37,043 nt of DNA from Anaerovibrio lipolyticus LB2005 (GCF_000621545.1 NZ_JHYA01000017.1:1-37043); one strand, 5' to 3'. Numbered from the stretch's first letter, positions 24,755-33,378 are shown. Notes: generated by a model from the sequence alone, not told the origin. Made by a program: numbers and translations.

Positions 24755-25789
24755 TTATCCAATATCACGTATCGCCAAACCAGATTCCTGCAAAAATGCA
24801 GCCAGTCGGCTGACACCGTCCATTATATCCCTGTAGTGCTCAGGGGTTAAGGACTGTGGTCCATCGGAAAGGGCCTTCGCCGGATCAGGGTGCATTTCCA
24901 TCATGAGGCCATCAGCTCCTGCGGCCACAGCAGCAAAAGCCATTGGCTTTACCATACGCCACTTGCCAGTTCCATGGCTTGGATCAACAATAATTGGTAA
25001 ATGGGACAAATGCTTAACTGCCGCCACAGCACTTAAATCCAAAGTATTACGGGTATATTCCTCGTAGCTTCTGATACCACGCTCGCACAAAATAATCCGT
25101 TCATTGCCCTCACTCATAATATACTCGGCAGCATTGAGCCACTCATCTATGGTAGCTGATATACCACGCTTCAAAAGTACCGGTTTATTTTGGCGCCCCA
25201 CTTCCTTGAGAAGTCGGAAATTCTGCATATTTCTCGCACCAATCTGGAGTACATCCACGTACTCGGCAACCTTATTTACATTTTCGACCTCAGTTACCTC
25301 TGAAACTATTTTTAATCCAGTGCGCTCACCGGCCTCTGCCAAATATTTCAATCCCAGCTCCTCCAAGCCTTGGAATGAATAAGGTGAGGTTCTTGGCTTG
25401 TAAGCGCCCCCCCTTAGGAACTGGGCACCTCCTGACTTTACTATATCAGCAGCCTGCATTATCTGTTCCTTGGATTCCACTGCACATGGACCAGCTATAG
25501 CCACCAAATTGCCATCACCGATTTTAATTCCACCTATATCAATCACCGTAGGCTGGGGATGATATTCACGACTAACCAACTTGTAACTCTTAGAAATACT
25601 CACTGCTTTTTCTACACCCTCAAGTGACTCCACATTAAGACAGCACATCTTTTCCCGGTCACCTATAACGCCTATAATTGTCTGAAACTCTCCCTCCATG
25701 ACCTTACCGGAGAGACCGTTGTATTCAATTGCCCTTATAACCTCCTGAATGCTGCTCTCAGCAGCACCAGCCCGCATAATAATAACCAT
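24755..25789 (-). CDS. aroF: 3-deoxy-7-phosphoheptulonate synthase (DAHP synthase, type I-beta)
   Basis: First enzyme of the shikimate pathway, joining PEP and erythrose 4-phosphate. The 344 residues comprise an N-terminal ferredoxin-like regulatory domain (1-70) and the barrel: [52 protein letters not shown], and [11 protein letters not shown]. The extra N-terminal domain, which binds Tyr or Phe in Thermotoga-type enzymes, suggests feedback control. GAGGT precedes the ATG. It follows pheA on the same strand after a 200-bp gap that holds a dispersed repeat and two hairpins. Confidence 0.96.
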   Translation of the reverse strand: MVIIMRAGAAESSIQEVIRAIEYNGLSGKVMEGEFQTIIGVIGDREKMCCLNVESLEGVEKAVSISKSYKLVSREYHPQPTVIDIGGIKIGDGNLVAIAGPCAVESKEQIMQAADIVKSGGAQFLRGGAYKPRTSPYSFQGLEELGLKYLAEAGERTGLKIVSEVTEVENVNKVAEYVDVLQIGARNMQNFRLLKEVGRQNKPVLLKRGISATIDEWLNAAEYIMSEGNERIILCERGIRSYEEYTRNTLDLSAVAAVKHLSHLPIIVDPSHGTGKWRMVKPMAFAAVAAGADGLMMEMHPDPAKALSDGPQSLTPEHYRDIMDGVSRLAAFLQESGLAIRDIG

Positions 25790-25818
25790 TAAATACCTCG
25801 TAATAAAATGATACTTTA

Positions 25819-25907
25819 TTCAGATGGAGTTTTAAACTCCACCTGAATTTAGTTGAATTTTACCCAGGACTTTACTGATGCTTTACTCCTACCTTAGAAG
25901 TAGGAGT
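25819..25907 (-). other. two hairpins in the aroF 5' region
   Basis: Inverted repeats ACTCCTAC/GTAGGAGT (25885-25907) and TGGAGTTT/AAACTCCA with outer TTCAG/CTGAA (25819-25847) lie between pheA and aroF. On the minus strand neither is followed by a T-run. They would be within a 150-nt leader if transcription starts at the repeat-borne -10 (25948-25953). They could be regulatory or the remains of a small palindrome-ended mobile element. Confidence 0.6.
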
Positions 25908-25947
25908 CTTAGCAGCCGTTAGCATCGGAAAAAAACTCTTTCTTAAT

Positions 25948-25991
25948 ATTATAACGCTATTACTCATATTTTGCCAAAGGCAAAATATACA
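25948..25991 (-). repeat. single unit of the dispersed structured repeat
   Basis: On the minus strand, directly after the pheA stop, the sequence has hairpin ATATTTTGCC-TTT-GGCAAAATAT, then GAGTAATAGCGTTATAAT. This matches the partial unit next to glyA (GAGTAATGGCGTTATAA) and hairpin II of the full copies near upp. Hairpin I is missing. The final TATAAT (25948-25953), with TTGGCA 18 bp upstream in the hairpin arm, is a plausible promoter for aroF. Confidence 0.8.
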
Positions 25992-26849
25992 TCACACCTC
26001 TTTTTTGTTGTCGGCACGAATAACAGGAAAACGCCCCGGATTTTTTAGCCAAACACTCTTGCGGCGGATTCCGTGCATAGCCGCATCGAGATTTACTATT
26101 CTTTTGGGTACATCCACATCAAAGAAGAAAATATACTCCCCTAGCCCTGTTCTTGCAGGTCGTGATTCAATACGGGTCATATTCACATCCCTGGTGGCCA
26201 TCTCCAAAAGCACCTCGCAAAGACGCCCCGCATCCTTACCATCAATCTGACAGATAATAAGAGTTTTTTCCTCTGGAAGCTCCACCTTATAATCACTGCG
26301 GGCAAGCTGATAAAACCGGGTGGAATTATTGTGATGATCCTCAATATTGTGGTCAAGAGCCACAAGACCATTCATTTCTCCAGCCCTTTCAGTACAGATA
26401 GCCGCCCAACCGCTATCTTCTGGCATTTCTCCCACCTGGGTGGCAGCGGCAGCAGAACTGACCACTGCGTCCTGCTCAGCATGGGGATAATTATTCATCA
26501 GATATTCCCTACATTGGGCCAAAGGCTGGGCATGGGAAAGAATCTTGGTAACCACGTTTTCCTTGCTCTTTGCCATGAGATGATTATGAACCCCCCAAAT
26601 AAGCTCCCGGATAACCTTAAGGCCATCACTGTTGGCAAGGGTATCCAGAGTAATATTAATGGAGCCCTCTATGGAGTTTTCTACTGGAACCAGGCAGGTG
26701 TCCACAGCTCCCGTTTCCACTGCATGAATAGCCGCATAAATATTGGCAAGAGGCACCAGCTTACACCTTTCTGTAAGCTGATCGTTCAAATATAATGCTG
26801 CTGCTTCGCTGTGGGTTCCCACAGGACCCAAATACCCTAAAGTTTCCAC
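25992..26849 (-). CDS. pheA: prephenate dehydratase
   Basis: Converts prephenate to phenylpyruvate for phenylalanine synthesis. I choose a GTG start at 26849 because AGGTGG lies 7 nt upstream and the protein then begins METLGYLGPVGTHSE, as in the family. The frame is open to a TTG at 26873 without a ribosome site. The 285 residues carry the catalytic domain (about 1-180; GYLGPVGTHSE, PVENSIEGSI, NNSTRF near 170) and a C-terminal ACT domain (about 190-280) with ESRPARTGLGEYIFFFDVD, the Phe-binding feedback site. No chorismate mutase domain is fused. It lies upstream of aroF. Confidence 0.96.
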   Translation of the reverse strand: METLGYLGPVGTHSEAAALYLNDQLTERCKLVPLANIYAAIHAVETGAVDTCLVPVENSIEGSINITLDTLANSDGLKVIRELIWGVHNHLMAKSKENVVTKILSHAQPLAQCREYLMNNYPHAEQDAVVSSAAAATQVGEMPEDSGWAAICTERAGEMNGLVALDHNIEDHHNNSTRFYQLARSDYKVELPEEKTLIICQIDGKDAGRLCEVLLEMATRDVNMTRIESRPARTGLGEYIFFFDVDVPKRIVNLDAAMHGIRRKSVWLKNPGRFPVIRADNKKEV

Positions 26850-26965
26850 TAACAAACCACCTGTCCCTGCCAAATATTAATACTCAAAATATTGTAATAA
26901 TGTAAGGATATTATATATTTTGTAGCAATAATTGGCAATATTGTTACAACTCCAGACTACATATA

Positions 26966-26994
26966 TTGACAGATGTTTTTCATATTGCTATAGC
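26966..26994 (+). promoter_or_regulatory. upstream promoter candidate for kor operon
   Basis: On the plus strand TTGACA (26966-26971), 17 bp, TATAGC (26989-26994). It lies about 170 bp before korD, in the divergent pheA/kor intergenic region 26850-27165, which is AT-rich and contains no gene. Confidence 0.5.
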
Positions 26995-27016
26995 GAACTA
27001 TAATATTTTGGTATAG

Positions 27017-27044
27017 ATAGTATTTTATTTTTGTATACTGTCAA
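27017..27044 (-). promoter_or_regulatory. promoter candidate for pheA
   Basis: On the minus strand TTGACA (27039-27044), 16 bp, TACTAT (27017-27022). The leader to the GTG start would be about 160 nt. It overlaps the space between the two plus-strand promoter candidates, so transcription may interfere. Confidence 0.5.
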
Positions 27045-27081
27045 AAATGTTTGATAAATTTATTAAATATTGACAAAATTC

Positions 27082-27090
27082 TGATATAAT
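27082..27090 (+). promoter_or_regulatory. extended -10 promoter for kor operon
   Basis: On the plus strand TGATATAAT is a TGn extended -10 (hexamer 27085-27090). A TTGACA also occurs at 27070-27075, but only 9 bp away, too close to serve as its -35. The leader to korD would be about 70 nt. Confidence 0.55.
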
Positions 27091-27165
27091 CTAATTAAGA
27101 GTGCATCATTAGATTTTTTCTAAAAGAATGCCATGTGTATTATTTGAGTAATTGGAGGGGAGAAA

Positions 27166-27366
27166 ATGAATTCCGAAATTACTATCAAGCTGCCGCGGTG
27201 CAAGGGGTGTGGTATCTGCGTGGCATTTTGCCCAAAGCAGGTTCTTGCCGTGGACGAGCTGGGAAAGGTAATGGTAGTTAATGCCGATGCCTGCATTGCC
27301 TGTGGCCAGTGCGAACTTCGTTGTCCAGATTATGCAATTTTTGTAGATAAGAAGGTGAAGGCATGA
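27166..27366 (+). CDS. korD: 2-oxoacid:ferredoxin oxidoreductase delta subunit (2x[4Fe-4S] ferredoxin)
   Basis: A 66-residue ferredoxin-like subunit with two CxxCxxCxxxC(P) clusters, C12-C15-C18-C22 and C43-C46-C49-C53, each ligating one [4Fe-4S] cluster. It carries electrons out of the thiamine enzyme. GGAGGGG lies 5 nt before the ATG. It overlaps the next gene by 4 nt (ATGA). The order delta-alpha-beta-gamma is typical of anaerobic 2-oxoglutarate or branched-chain 2-oxoacid oxidoreductases. Confidence 0.93.
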   Translation: MNSEITIKLPRCKGCGICVAFCPKQVLAVDELGKVMVVNADACIACGQCELRCPDYAIFVDKKVKA

Positions 27367-28511
27367 GTAAAGCGAGATTGATGCAAGGTAATGAGGCCTG
27401 TGTAGAGGGCGCGTTAGCGGCAGGCGTACGCTTCTTTGGCGGTTACCCTATTACACCTTCTACAGAGGTTGCAGAAGGTATGGCAAAGCTGCTGCCAACT
27501 GTTGGTGGTAAGTTTGTTCAGATGGAGGACGAAATTGCCAGTATGGGTGTTGTCTTAGGCGCATCCTTGGCTGGAAAAAAAGCTGTTACTGCATCCTCCG
27601 GTCCTGGTATTTCCCTGAAGCAGGAGCTTATCGGCTATGCTGCTGCTGCTGAAATTCCAGTTGTTATTGTAAATGTTCAGCGTGTGGGTCCATCCACTGG
27701 TCAGCCTACAGCCCCTTCCCAGGGTGATGTAATGCAGGCCCGCTGGGGTACCCATGGCGACCATCCAATGATTGCCCTGTCACCATGGAGTGTGCGTGAG
27801 GCATTTGATACTGCGGTTATGGCCGTTAATTATTCCGAACGTTTCCGCACTCCTGTTATTCTCCTGATGGATGAAATCGTTGGCCACTTGCGGGAAAAGG
27901 TGGAGCTTCCTGAGGCATCAGCCATCGAAATATATCCACGCCGTAAGCCTACCTGCTCCAGAGCAGAAGGCTACGAGCCATTTACTCCTGACAAGGATCT
28001 GGTTCCTAACACCGCCAACTTCGGTGAAGGCTATCACATTCATGTTACCGGCCTAATTCATGATGATACTGGTTTCCCTATCGGCAGTCCAAAAATTACT
28101 CGTGAGGTAACCAAGCGTCTACACGAAAAAATCGACATTGCCCGGGATGAAATCACCCATGTAGAGGAATATTTCATGGATGATGCTGAATATGCAGTAG
28201 TTGCCTTTGGTGGCACTGCCCGTACGGCTTATGAAGCTGTTGCCAATGCCCGCAAGAAGGGAATCAAGGTAGGTATGGTGCGTCTTATTACCATCTGGCC
28301 ATTTGCTGACAAGGCTATTAAGAAGATAGCTGAAAAGGTTAAGGGTATACTTGTGGCCGAGCTGAATTATGGCCAGCTTGTAGGCGAAGTTGAACGTGTT
28401 GTTGCCGGCAAGTGCCCTGTAGAGCTCTGTGCAAAATATGACATGACTATCTTTGAGCCAGCAGAGATCGAAGCTGGTATTGATGAGCTTGTAGCAGGAG
28501 GTAAGGCATAA
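27363..28511 (+). CDS. korA: 2-oxoglutarate:ferredoxin oxidoreductase alpha subunit
   Basis: A 382-residue alpha subunit containing domains I and II. The FGGYPITPSTEVAEGM region (25-40) and QMEDEIASMG bind substrate and pyrophosphate in this superfamily. VQRVGPSTGQPTAPSQGD and MQARWGTHGDHP are the usual KorA/VorB phrases. A C-terminal transketolase-C-like part follows (about 250-382). I favour 2-oxoglutarate as substrate, giving succinyl-CoA or, in reverse, fixing CO2 with low-potential ferredoxin. A 2-ketoisovalerate enzyme cannot be excluded by eye. It starts inside the korD stop and ends in TAATG with korB. Confidence 0.9.
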   Translation: MSKARLMQGNEACVEGALAAGVRFFGGYPITPSTEVAEGMAKLLPTVGGKFVQMEDEIASMGVVLGASLAGKKAVTASSGPGISLKQELIGYAAAAEIPVVIVNVQRVGPSTGQPTAPSQGDVMQARWGTHGDHPMIALSPWSVREAFDTAVMAVNYSERFRTPVILLMDEIVGHLREKVELPEASAIEIYPRRKPTCSRAEGYEPFTPDKDLVPNTANFGEGYHIHVTGLIHDDTGFPIGSPKITREVTKRLHEKIDIARDEITHVEEYFMDDAEYAVVAFGGTARTAYEAVANARKKGIKVGMVRLITIWPFADKAIKKIAEKVKGILVAELNYGQLVGEVERVVAGKCPVELCAKYDMTIFEPAEIEAGIDELVAGGKA

Positions 28512-29335
28512 TGGAAAGATCTTTTGAAAAATATTTTCGTCAGAATCGCCTGCCACACCTCTGGTGTCCAGGCTGTGGTAACGGTATCGTTATGAAGGCT
28601 ATTGTTCAGGCCATTGAAAAGAAGGGTCTGGACCAGGATAAAACAGTTATAGTTTCCGGTATCGGCTGCTCCTCCAGAGCTTCCGGCTATATGGATTTTG
28701 ACACTCTCCATACAGCTCATGGCCGTGCTATTCCTTTTGCCACTGGTATTAAGCTAGCAAATCCTGAGCTTAATGTTATCGTCATAACCGGTGATGGTGA
28801 CTGCACTGCAATTGGTGGCAATCACTTCATTCACGGCTGCCGTCGTAATGTTGATCTTACTGTGGTACTCTTTAACAACAGTATCTATGGTATGACTGGT
28901 GGTCAGGCTTCTCCTATGACTCCTACCCACAAGAAGGCCACCACAGCTCCTTATGGTGCTATTGACAGAAACTTTGATGCCTGCCGTCTGGCCGAGGCTG
29001 CCGGTGCTACCTATGTAGCCCGCTCTACAGCCTTCCATGTTCAGCACCTTACGGACATGATTGCCGGTGGTATCGACAACAAGGGCTTCTCCTTTGTAGA
29101 GGCCATCTGCCAGTGCCCAACTTCCTTCGGACGTAAAAACAAGATGGCTGACCCTGCCAAGATGATGATGTGGATGCGTGACAATGCTGTTATGAAGGCA
29201 GCTTGGGACAAACTGCCAGATGATAAGAAGACTGAGGAAAAATTCCCTATCGGCCTCTTCTACAATGAAAGCGAAACAGATTATGCAACTGCATACAACG
29301 AGGTTATTCAGATTGCAGGAGGTGCTGATAAATGA
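28511..29335 (+). CDS. korB: 2-oxoglutarate:ferredoxin oxidoreductase beta subunit (TPP-binding)
   Basis: A 274-residue catalytic subunit. HLWCPGCGNG (16-25) and SGIGCSSRASG supply cluster- and cofactor-site residues. The thiamine pyrophosphate motif starts GDGD in VITGDGDCTAIGGNHFIHG and ends in VVLFNNSIYGMTGGQ. Its start codon overlaps the korA stop by one base and its end overlaps korC by 4 nt, ensuring coupled synthesis of the complex. Confidence 0.93.
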   Translation: MERSFEKYFRQNRLPHLWCPGCGNGIVMKAIVQAIEKKGLDQDKTVIVSGIGCSSRASGYMDFDTLHTAHGRAIPFATGIKLANPELNVIVITGDGDCTAIGGNHFIHGCRRNVDLTVVLFNNSIYGMTGGQASPMTPTHKKATTAPYGAIDRNFDACRLAEAAGATYVARSTAFHVQHLTDMIAGGIDNKGFSFVEAICQCPTSFGRKNKMADPAKMMMWMRDNAVMKAAWDKLPDDKKTEEKFPIGLFYNESETDYATAYNEVIQIAGGADK

Positions 29336-29862
29336 GAAAACAGCTTAGATTATCTGGCTCTGGTGGCCAGGGTGTAATAACCGCTGCTATTATTTTTGCT
29401 GAAGCTGCCGTAGCAGAAGGCAAGGAGGCTGTTCAGTCCCAGTCCTATGGCCCTGAGGCCCGCGGTGGTGCTTCCAAATCCGAGGTTATTATTGATGACC
29501 AGCCAATCTATCATCCTCATGTTGAGGTTCCGGATTTAGTACTGGCCATGACCCAGAAGGCCGCAGATAAATATTATGCTGACCTTAATCCTGAAGGCGT
29601 TCTTGTGCTTGATACCGATCTGGTGCCTGAACCACCTAAGTTTAAAAACATTATTCGCATCCCTATTACTAAGCTGGCAGTTGAGGAAATCGGAAAATCT
29701 CTCTTTGCCAACATTGTGGCTTTAGGTGCATTGGTTCGCATAACCGGTCTCGTTGATTTTGAATCCATCAAAAAGGCCGTTGCCAACCGTGTACCACCTC
29801 ACACTGTAGAGCAGAACATGAAGGCTCTTCAGGTGGGCTGGGATGCTGTGCCAGAAAAATAA
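29332..29862 (+). CDS. korC: 2-oxoglutarate:ferredoxin oxidoreductase gamma subunit
   Basis: A 176-residue gamma domain beginning LRLSGSGGQGVITAAIIFAEAA, the glycine-rich start of the family, with QSYGPEARGGASKSEVIID (about 39-57). It completes the four-subunit korDABC enzyme. A strong bidirectional terminator follows 20 nt after the stop. Confidence 0.93.
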   Translation: MRKQLRLSGSGGQGVITAAIIFAEAAVAEGKEAVQSQSYGPEARGGASKSEVIIDDQPIYHPHVEVPDLVLAMTQKAADKYYADLNPEGVLVLDTDLVPEPPKFKNIIRIPITKLAVEEIGKSLFANIVALGALVRITGLVDFESIKKAVANRVPPHTVEQNMKALQVGWDAVPEK

Positions 29863-29880
29863 AACCAACAAAATAGTCTA

Positions 29881-29937
29881 AAAAAAATACCTCCTGACGG
29901 GAATAGCTTACGCCACTCCTATCAGGAGGTATTTTTA
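29881..29937. terminator. bidirectional terminator between kor operon and fbp
   Basis: AAATACCTCCTGA (29885-29897) pairs perfectly with TCAGGAGGTATTT (29922-29934) over a 24-nt loop. T-runs follow on both strands. It serves convergent korC and fbp. Confidence 0.9.
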
Positions 29938-29964
29938 ATATCATGATAATAGGCAGATAATTTT

Positions 29965-31872
29965 TTAATCCTTAGGCTTCAAGGTTCCATTCTGGTACGC
30001 TGTCAAAAGATTATACAGGTCCGTAATTTCTTCCTGAATAATCTTGCCCTCGTCAGTATCCCCCACACTGGTGTTTTTGGATTGCAGTTCCAGCGTTTCA
30101 GATACAGACTCAATGTCCTTGTTATTCTTCAGAGCTTCCTTTACATCTGCCACTGTTTGATGCTCCAGAAGCCTTAAGCCACGGGAGTTGGATATAAGGG
30201 TATAGCCGGAAATGCCGGTTTTGTTATGATAAGCACGACAGAAGCCGCCATCGATAACAATGGCCTTGCCGTTGGCCTTTACAGGGGTCTCACCCTTCTT
30301 TACTTTTACAGGAACATGGCCGTTGATAATATGACCCTCCTCAGGATCAAGGCCAAACTCCTCCAAAATTTTTTCGCAAACCTCTTCCTTGTTTATCAAC
30401 TTATAATATGGGTCTGCAGGCTCTTTCCAGGTGGACTCATCCACAAGGAACATGCGCTCAAAGGTGCGGAACTCACGACCACTGATTGGAGAAAGGAGAC
30501 CGCTCCAAAGGAACCACATGAAATCCAAAGCCCGCTGGTCCTTACCCGACTGGGCTTTTCTGGCCAGCTGATCTACAAAGTCCAGATAAGCGCGGCCCTT
30601 ATATTTCTTGCCATCAAAGGTAACTTCCTTAAAGGAGCCATCATTATTAAGAGGCACACAGCCGTGGAAAAGTAAATTTCCATTAAAGCAGGTATAAACA
30701 CTGCCATGCTTATACAGATAATCCACATGACGGCGCAATGGCTCACTTTCAATGAAGAAGGACTTTAAGTGCTCCATAATAGCTGCTTCTTCCTTGGTCA
30801 GCTCATAAGGATTTTTAGGATCTATGGTTGGGAAGTAGGCAGAGGATAACTCATATTTCTTCCCATCCTTTTTGAAGCAGGAGGTCTTGTGGTCAATATA
30901 TTCCAACAGCAAACGACTGTCCATATGGAAATCCGGATTACGTTTAATAAGCTGCCCCTCCAGCTTAAACATAATCATGGACATGGCCTTTTCTGATGCC
31001 TTTAACGGGCTCTCATCAGGATAAATCCTATGGGCAAACAGAGATAGAGGTCTAAGACTAATAGCATACCCCTTTTCCAAGACGTCCGTGTTGTTGTATC
31101 TTAAGCTGTTCCTAACAACACCAGCAATACAAACATCACTGCCACAGGCCGCTCCCATCCACATAACATCGTGATTACCCCACTGGATATCAATTGACGG
31201 ATAATTCATCACCATTTCCATAATAGCATCAGGACGGTTTCCTCTGTCGAAGAAATCTCCCACAATATGCATGTGGTCAACTGCCAGCCGTTTTATCAAA
31301 ATAGTAAGAGCAATAATAAAATCTGATGCCCCATCCACCTGGACAATCATATTCAAAAGCCGCTTATGATAAATGAATTGGGCATGGTCAGCCTCAGGAT
31401 GAGTGTTCAGCAGCTCCATAATAACGCTGCGGTAACGCTTCGGAACAAAGCTGTTCACCTTGTCCAAAGGATACTTGTAGCTCATGAGCTTTACCACTTC
31501 AAGGAGCCTGGCCAGACTTTCCCGATACCACTCTGGATTATTGCGGCGCTTATCCCTCATCTGCTCAATCTTTTCCTTTGGATAGTATATGAGGGTGCAA
31601 AACTCAGCCTTTTCCTCATCAGTCAAGCGGGCCCCGAATACATAATCCACCTTCTCTTTGATAACGCCGGAGCAGTTGTTGAAAATGTGATAAAAGAGCT
31701 CATACTCACCGTGTAAATCACTTAAAAAATGCTCAACGCCCTTTGGCAGGCTAAGGCTTGCCTGAAGATGAATCAGATTTGAATATACTGATTCCTTGGT
31801 AGGATACTTCTCTGCCAGCAGCCTTAAATATCTTTGCTTCTGCTTTTGCAAATTCGTAATTGGTGCTTTCAT
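29965..31872 (-). CDS. fbp: fructose-1,6-bisphosphatase, class III
   Basis: Gluconeogenic phosphatase of the Bacillus type, a calcineurin-like metallo-enzyme unrelated to the E. coli Fbp. It has 635 residues. SDLHGEYE (51-58), VGDFFDRGNRPDAI and IQWGNHDVMWMGAA are the metal-binding phosphoesterase motifs. IINGHVPVKVKKGETP near 500 and IVIDGGFCRAYH are conserved in the family. The ribosome site is weak (AAAGGC). It appears monocistronic, facing the kor operon. Confidence 0.96.
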   Translation of the reverse strand: MKAPITNLQKQKQRYLRLLAEKYPTKESVYSNLIHLQASLSLPKGVEHFLSDLHGEYELFYHIFNNCSGVIKEKVDYVFGARLTDEEKAEFCTLIYYPKEKIEQMRDKRRNNPEWYRESLARLLEVVKLMSYKYPLDKVNSFVPKRYRSVIMELLNTHPEADHAQFIYHKRLLNMIVQVDGASDFIIALTILIKRLAVDHMHIVGDFFDRGNRPDAIMEMVMNYPSIDIQWGNHDVMWMGAACGSDVCIAGVVRNSLRYNNTDVLEKGYAISLRPLSLFAHRIYPDESPLKASEKAMSMIMFKLEGQLIKRNPDFHMDSRLLLEYIDHKTSCFKKDGKKYELSSAYFPTIDPKNPYELTKEEAAIMEHLKSFFIESEPLRRHVDYLYKHGSVYTCFNGNLLFHGCVPLNNDGSFKEVTFDGKKYKGRAYLDFVDQLARKAQSGKDQRALDFMWFLWSGLLSPISGREFRTFERMFLVDESTWKEPADPYYKLINKEEVCEKILEEFGLDPEEGHIINGHVPVKVKKGETPVKANGKAIVIDGGFCRAYHNKTGISGYTLISNSRGLRLLEHQTVADVKEALKNNKDIESVSETLELQSKNTSVGDTDEGKIIQEEITDLYNLLTAYQNGTLKPKD

Positions 31873-31946
31873 CAGTAAAGTGCCTTTCTTTTTTTACGTC
31901 TAAAACTAAGGGTAAAACAACCCCTTTTCCTTAACTCCTATTGTAC

Positions 31947-31974
31947 TAAAAAAAGGGACTGTTTTACCAGTCCC
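31947..31974 (-). terminator. terminator after flagellin gene
   Basis: The minus strand forms GGGACTGGTAAAACAGTCCC followed by TTTTTTT, 16 nt after the stop at 31990. Confidence 0.88.
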
Positions 31975-31989
31975 TTTTCATGTTTTAAG

Positions 31990-33306
31990 TTACTGCAGCA
32001 AATTCAGGAACCATGAGGAGTTGCTCATGGACTGAGCCAGCATTGCCTGTGAAGCCTGCATCTGAATGTTGTAGCTGGTAAACTGTGTAATAGCTTTTGC
32101 CATATCAGAGCCGATAATAGTAGTCATTGCATCAGTAACATTAGTCTGCTGGGTAACGAGATTGTTATGGGTGTAATCCAGCCTTGATTGCATAGCACCC
32201 ACGCTTGTCTGCTGATCAAGGATGCGATTAATTGCATTATCAATAACATTGATAGCTGCATTGGCATCCTCCTGGGTACCAACACTTAGATAGGAACCGT
32301 CAGAGCCCTGAAGCCCCAAACCTCTGGCGCTGGTGTCCCCAAATGCCACGTGCATATTTTGGGTAGACTCAGAACCAGTATGAAGCACCAAGGAATTATC
32401 CCCTCTGGTATCTGCTGCCCCAATTGTTTCAGTAAAATCATCCAAGGCCGTATTGGTAGACTTCTTCACATTACCCTCAGCGTCCGTAACAGAAATTGTA
32501 AATCCCGCAATGGAGCCTGCAGTACCTGCCTGAGCAGCCTTAACGGTAACGGCATTCTGGTCATCCACTGTGTGGAGCTCCTTGCCACTGGCATCAGTAC
32601 CAATCACAGAGGTAGCTGTATCCATAGATGAAGTATCAAACACATCCCCGGCCCCAGCCTCATTTGCCTTTTTGAAAATATCCTCAAGAGTGTATTCTCC
32701 GGCAGTGAAGGAGGTTGAATAGGTCTTGCCATCCTTTACAAAGGAAACATTTACAGTATCCGTTGCATCAATATTCAGGCTATCTCCCTGACGACGGGTA
32801 AGGTCAGTGAGCTTAGTAGCCCCAGTAGTATCCAGCCCCAAGCTGCTGTTGGTATAAGCCTGATTTGTTTCCAGAGTAGCCGCCTTATTGGAACCATTAA
32901 GCAAATACTTGCCATTATAGGTTACCAGAGAATTATCGTTAATCTGATCTATATACTGGTTTAACTCCTTTTGAATAGTAGCCCGATCACTATCCTTTGC
33001 TGTGGAGTTCGCGGCAGCAATGGCCTTCTCCTTTAAAGTAGTCAATATATCCAGAGTATTATCCATGGCACCGCTTGCCACATTTAACATACTATTGCCA
33101 GTCTGTACATTGGATGTTGCCTGACCAAGGGCACCTATCTCCACATCCATACGCTTACCAATAGCATATATCGAAGTATCATCCTTGGCCGAATTAACCC
33201 TATTGCCGGTAGCAACCTGATTAGCACTCTTCATTGCCATTTTATAGTTATAATTCATCTTATTGAGGAGCGATAGTTGCTGGGCATATGAACCGATGGT
33301 AGCCAT
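31990..33306 (-). CDS. flagellin (divergent)
   Basis: A 438-residue flagellar filament protein. The start at 33306 has GGGAGGT 8 nt upstream, and the protein then begins MATIGSYAQQLSLLNKMNYN. The N-terminal D0/D1 region has ANQVATGNRVNSAKDD, matching the usual SSGLRINRAADD, and SNVQTGNSMLNVASGAMDNTL. The variable centre is at about 140-330. The C-terminal D1/D0 region is TSVGAMQSRLDYTHNNL ... QASQAMLAQSMSNSSWFL, ending LNLLQ. Both ends are diverged from the common flagellin pattern but keep its heptads. No other flagellar gene lies nearby. A sigma-28 promoter and a CsrA-like leader site precede it, arguing that it is expressed as a flagellar gene. Confidence 0.88.
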   Translation of the reverse strand: MATIGSYAQQLSLLNKMNYNYKMAMKSANQVATGNRVNSAKDDTSIYAIGKRMDVEIGALGQATSNVQTGNSMLNVASGAMDNTLDILTTLKEKAIAAANSTAKDSDRATIQKELNQYIDQINDNSLVTYNGKYLLNGSNKAATLETNQAYTNSSLGLDTTGATKLTDLTRRQGDSLNIDATDTVNVSFVKDGKTYSTSFTAGEYTLEDIFKKANEAGAGDVFDTSSMDTATSVIGTDASGKELHTVDDQNAVTVKAAQAGTAGSIAGFTISVTDAEGNVKKSTNTALDDFTETIGAADTRGDNSLVLHTGSESTQNMHVAFGDTSARGLGLQGSDGSYLSVGTQEDANAAINVIDNAINRILDQQTSVGAMQSRLDYTHNNLVTQQTNVTDAMTTIIGSDMAKAITQFTSYNIQMQASQAMLAQSMSNSSWFLNLLQ

Positions 33307-33334
33307 ACGTATTACCTCCCTGCCTTTAGCTAAT

Positions 33335-33350
33335 GTATCATCCTTGATAC
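33335..33350 (-). promoter_or_regulatory. CsrA-type binding hairpin in flagellin leader
   Basis: The minus strand reads GTATC-AAGGAT-GATAC, a 5-bp stem exposing GGA in the loop, about 15 nt before the ribosome site, which itself contains GGGAGG. Loop-GGA plus Shine-Dalgarno-GGA is the arrangement by which CsrA represses hag in Bacillus. Here it is inferred from sequence alone. Confidence 0.6.
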
Positions 33351-33378
33351 TCCACGACATCATTATCCTTGTATATGT

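Noticed and set aside
25790-25991. T-box or amino-acid attenuator upstream of aroF
   Set aside because: No T-box core sequence, no hairpin followed by a U-tract, and no leader peptide with Phe/Tyr/Trp codons and a ribosome site. The hairpins are reported only as unexplained structure.
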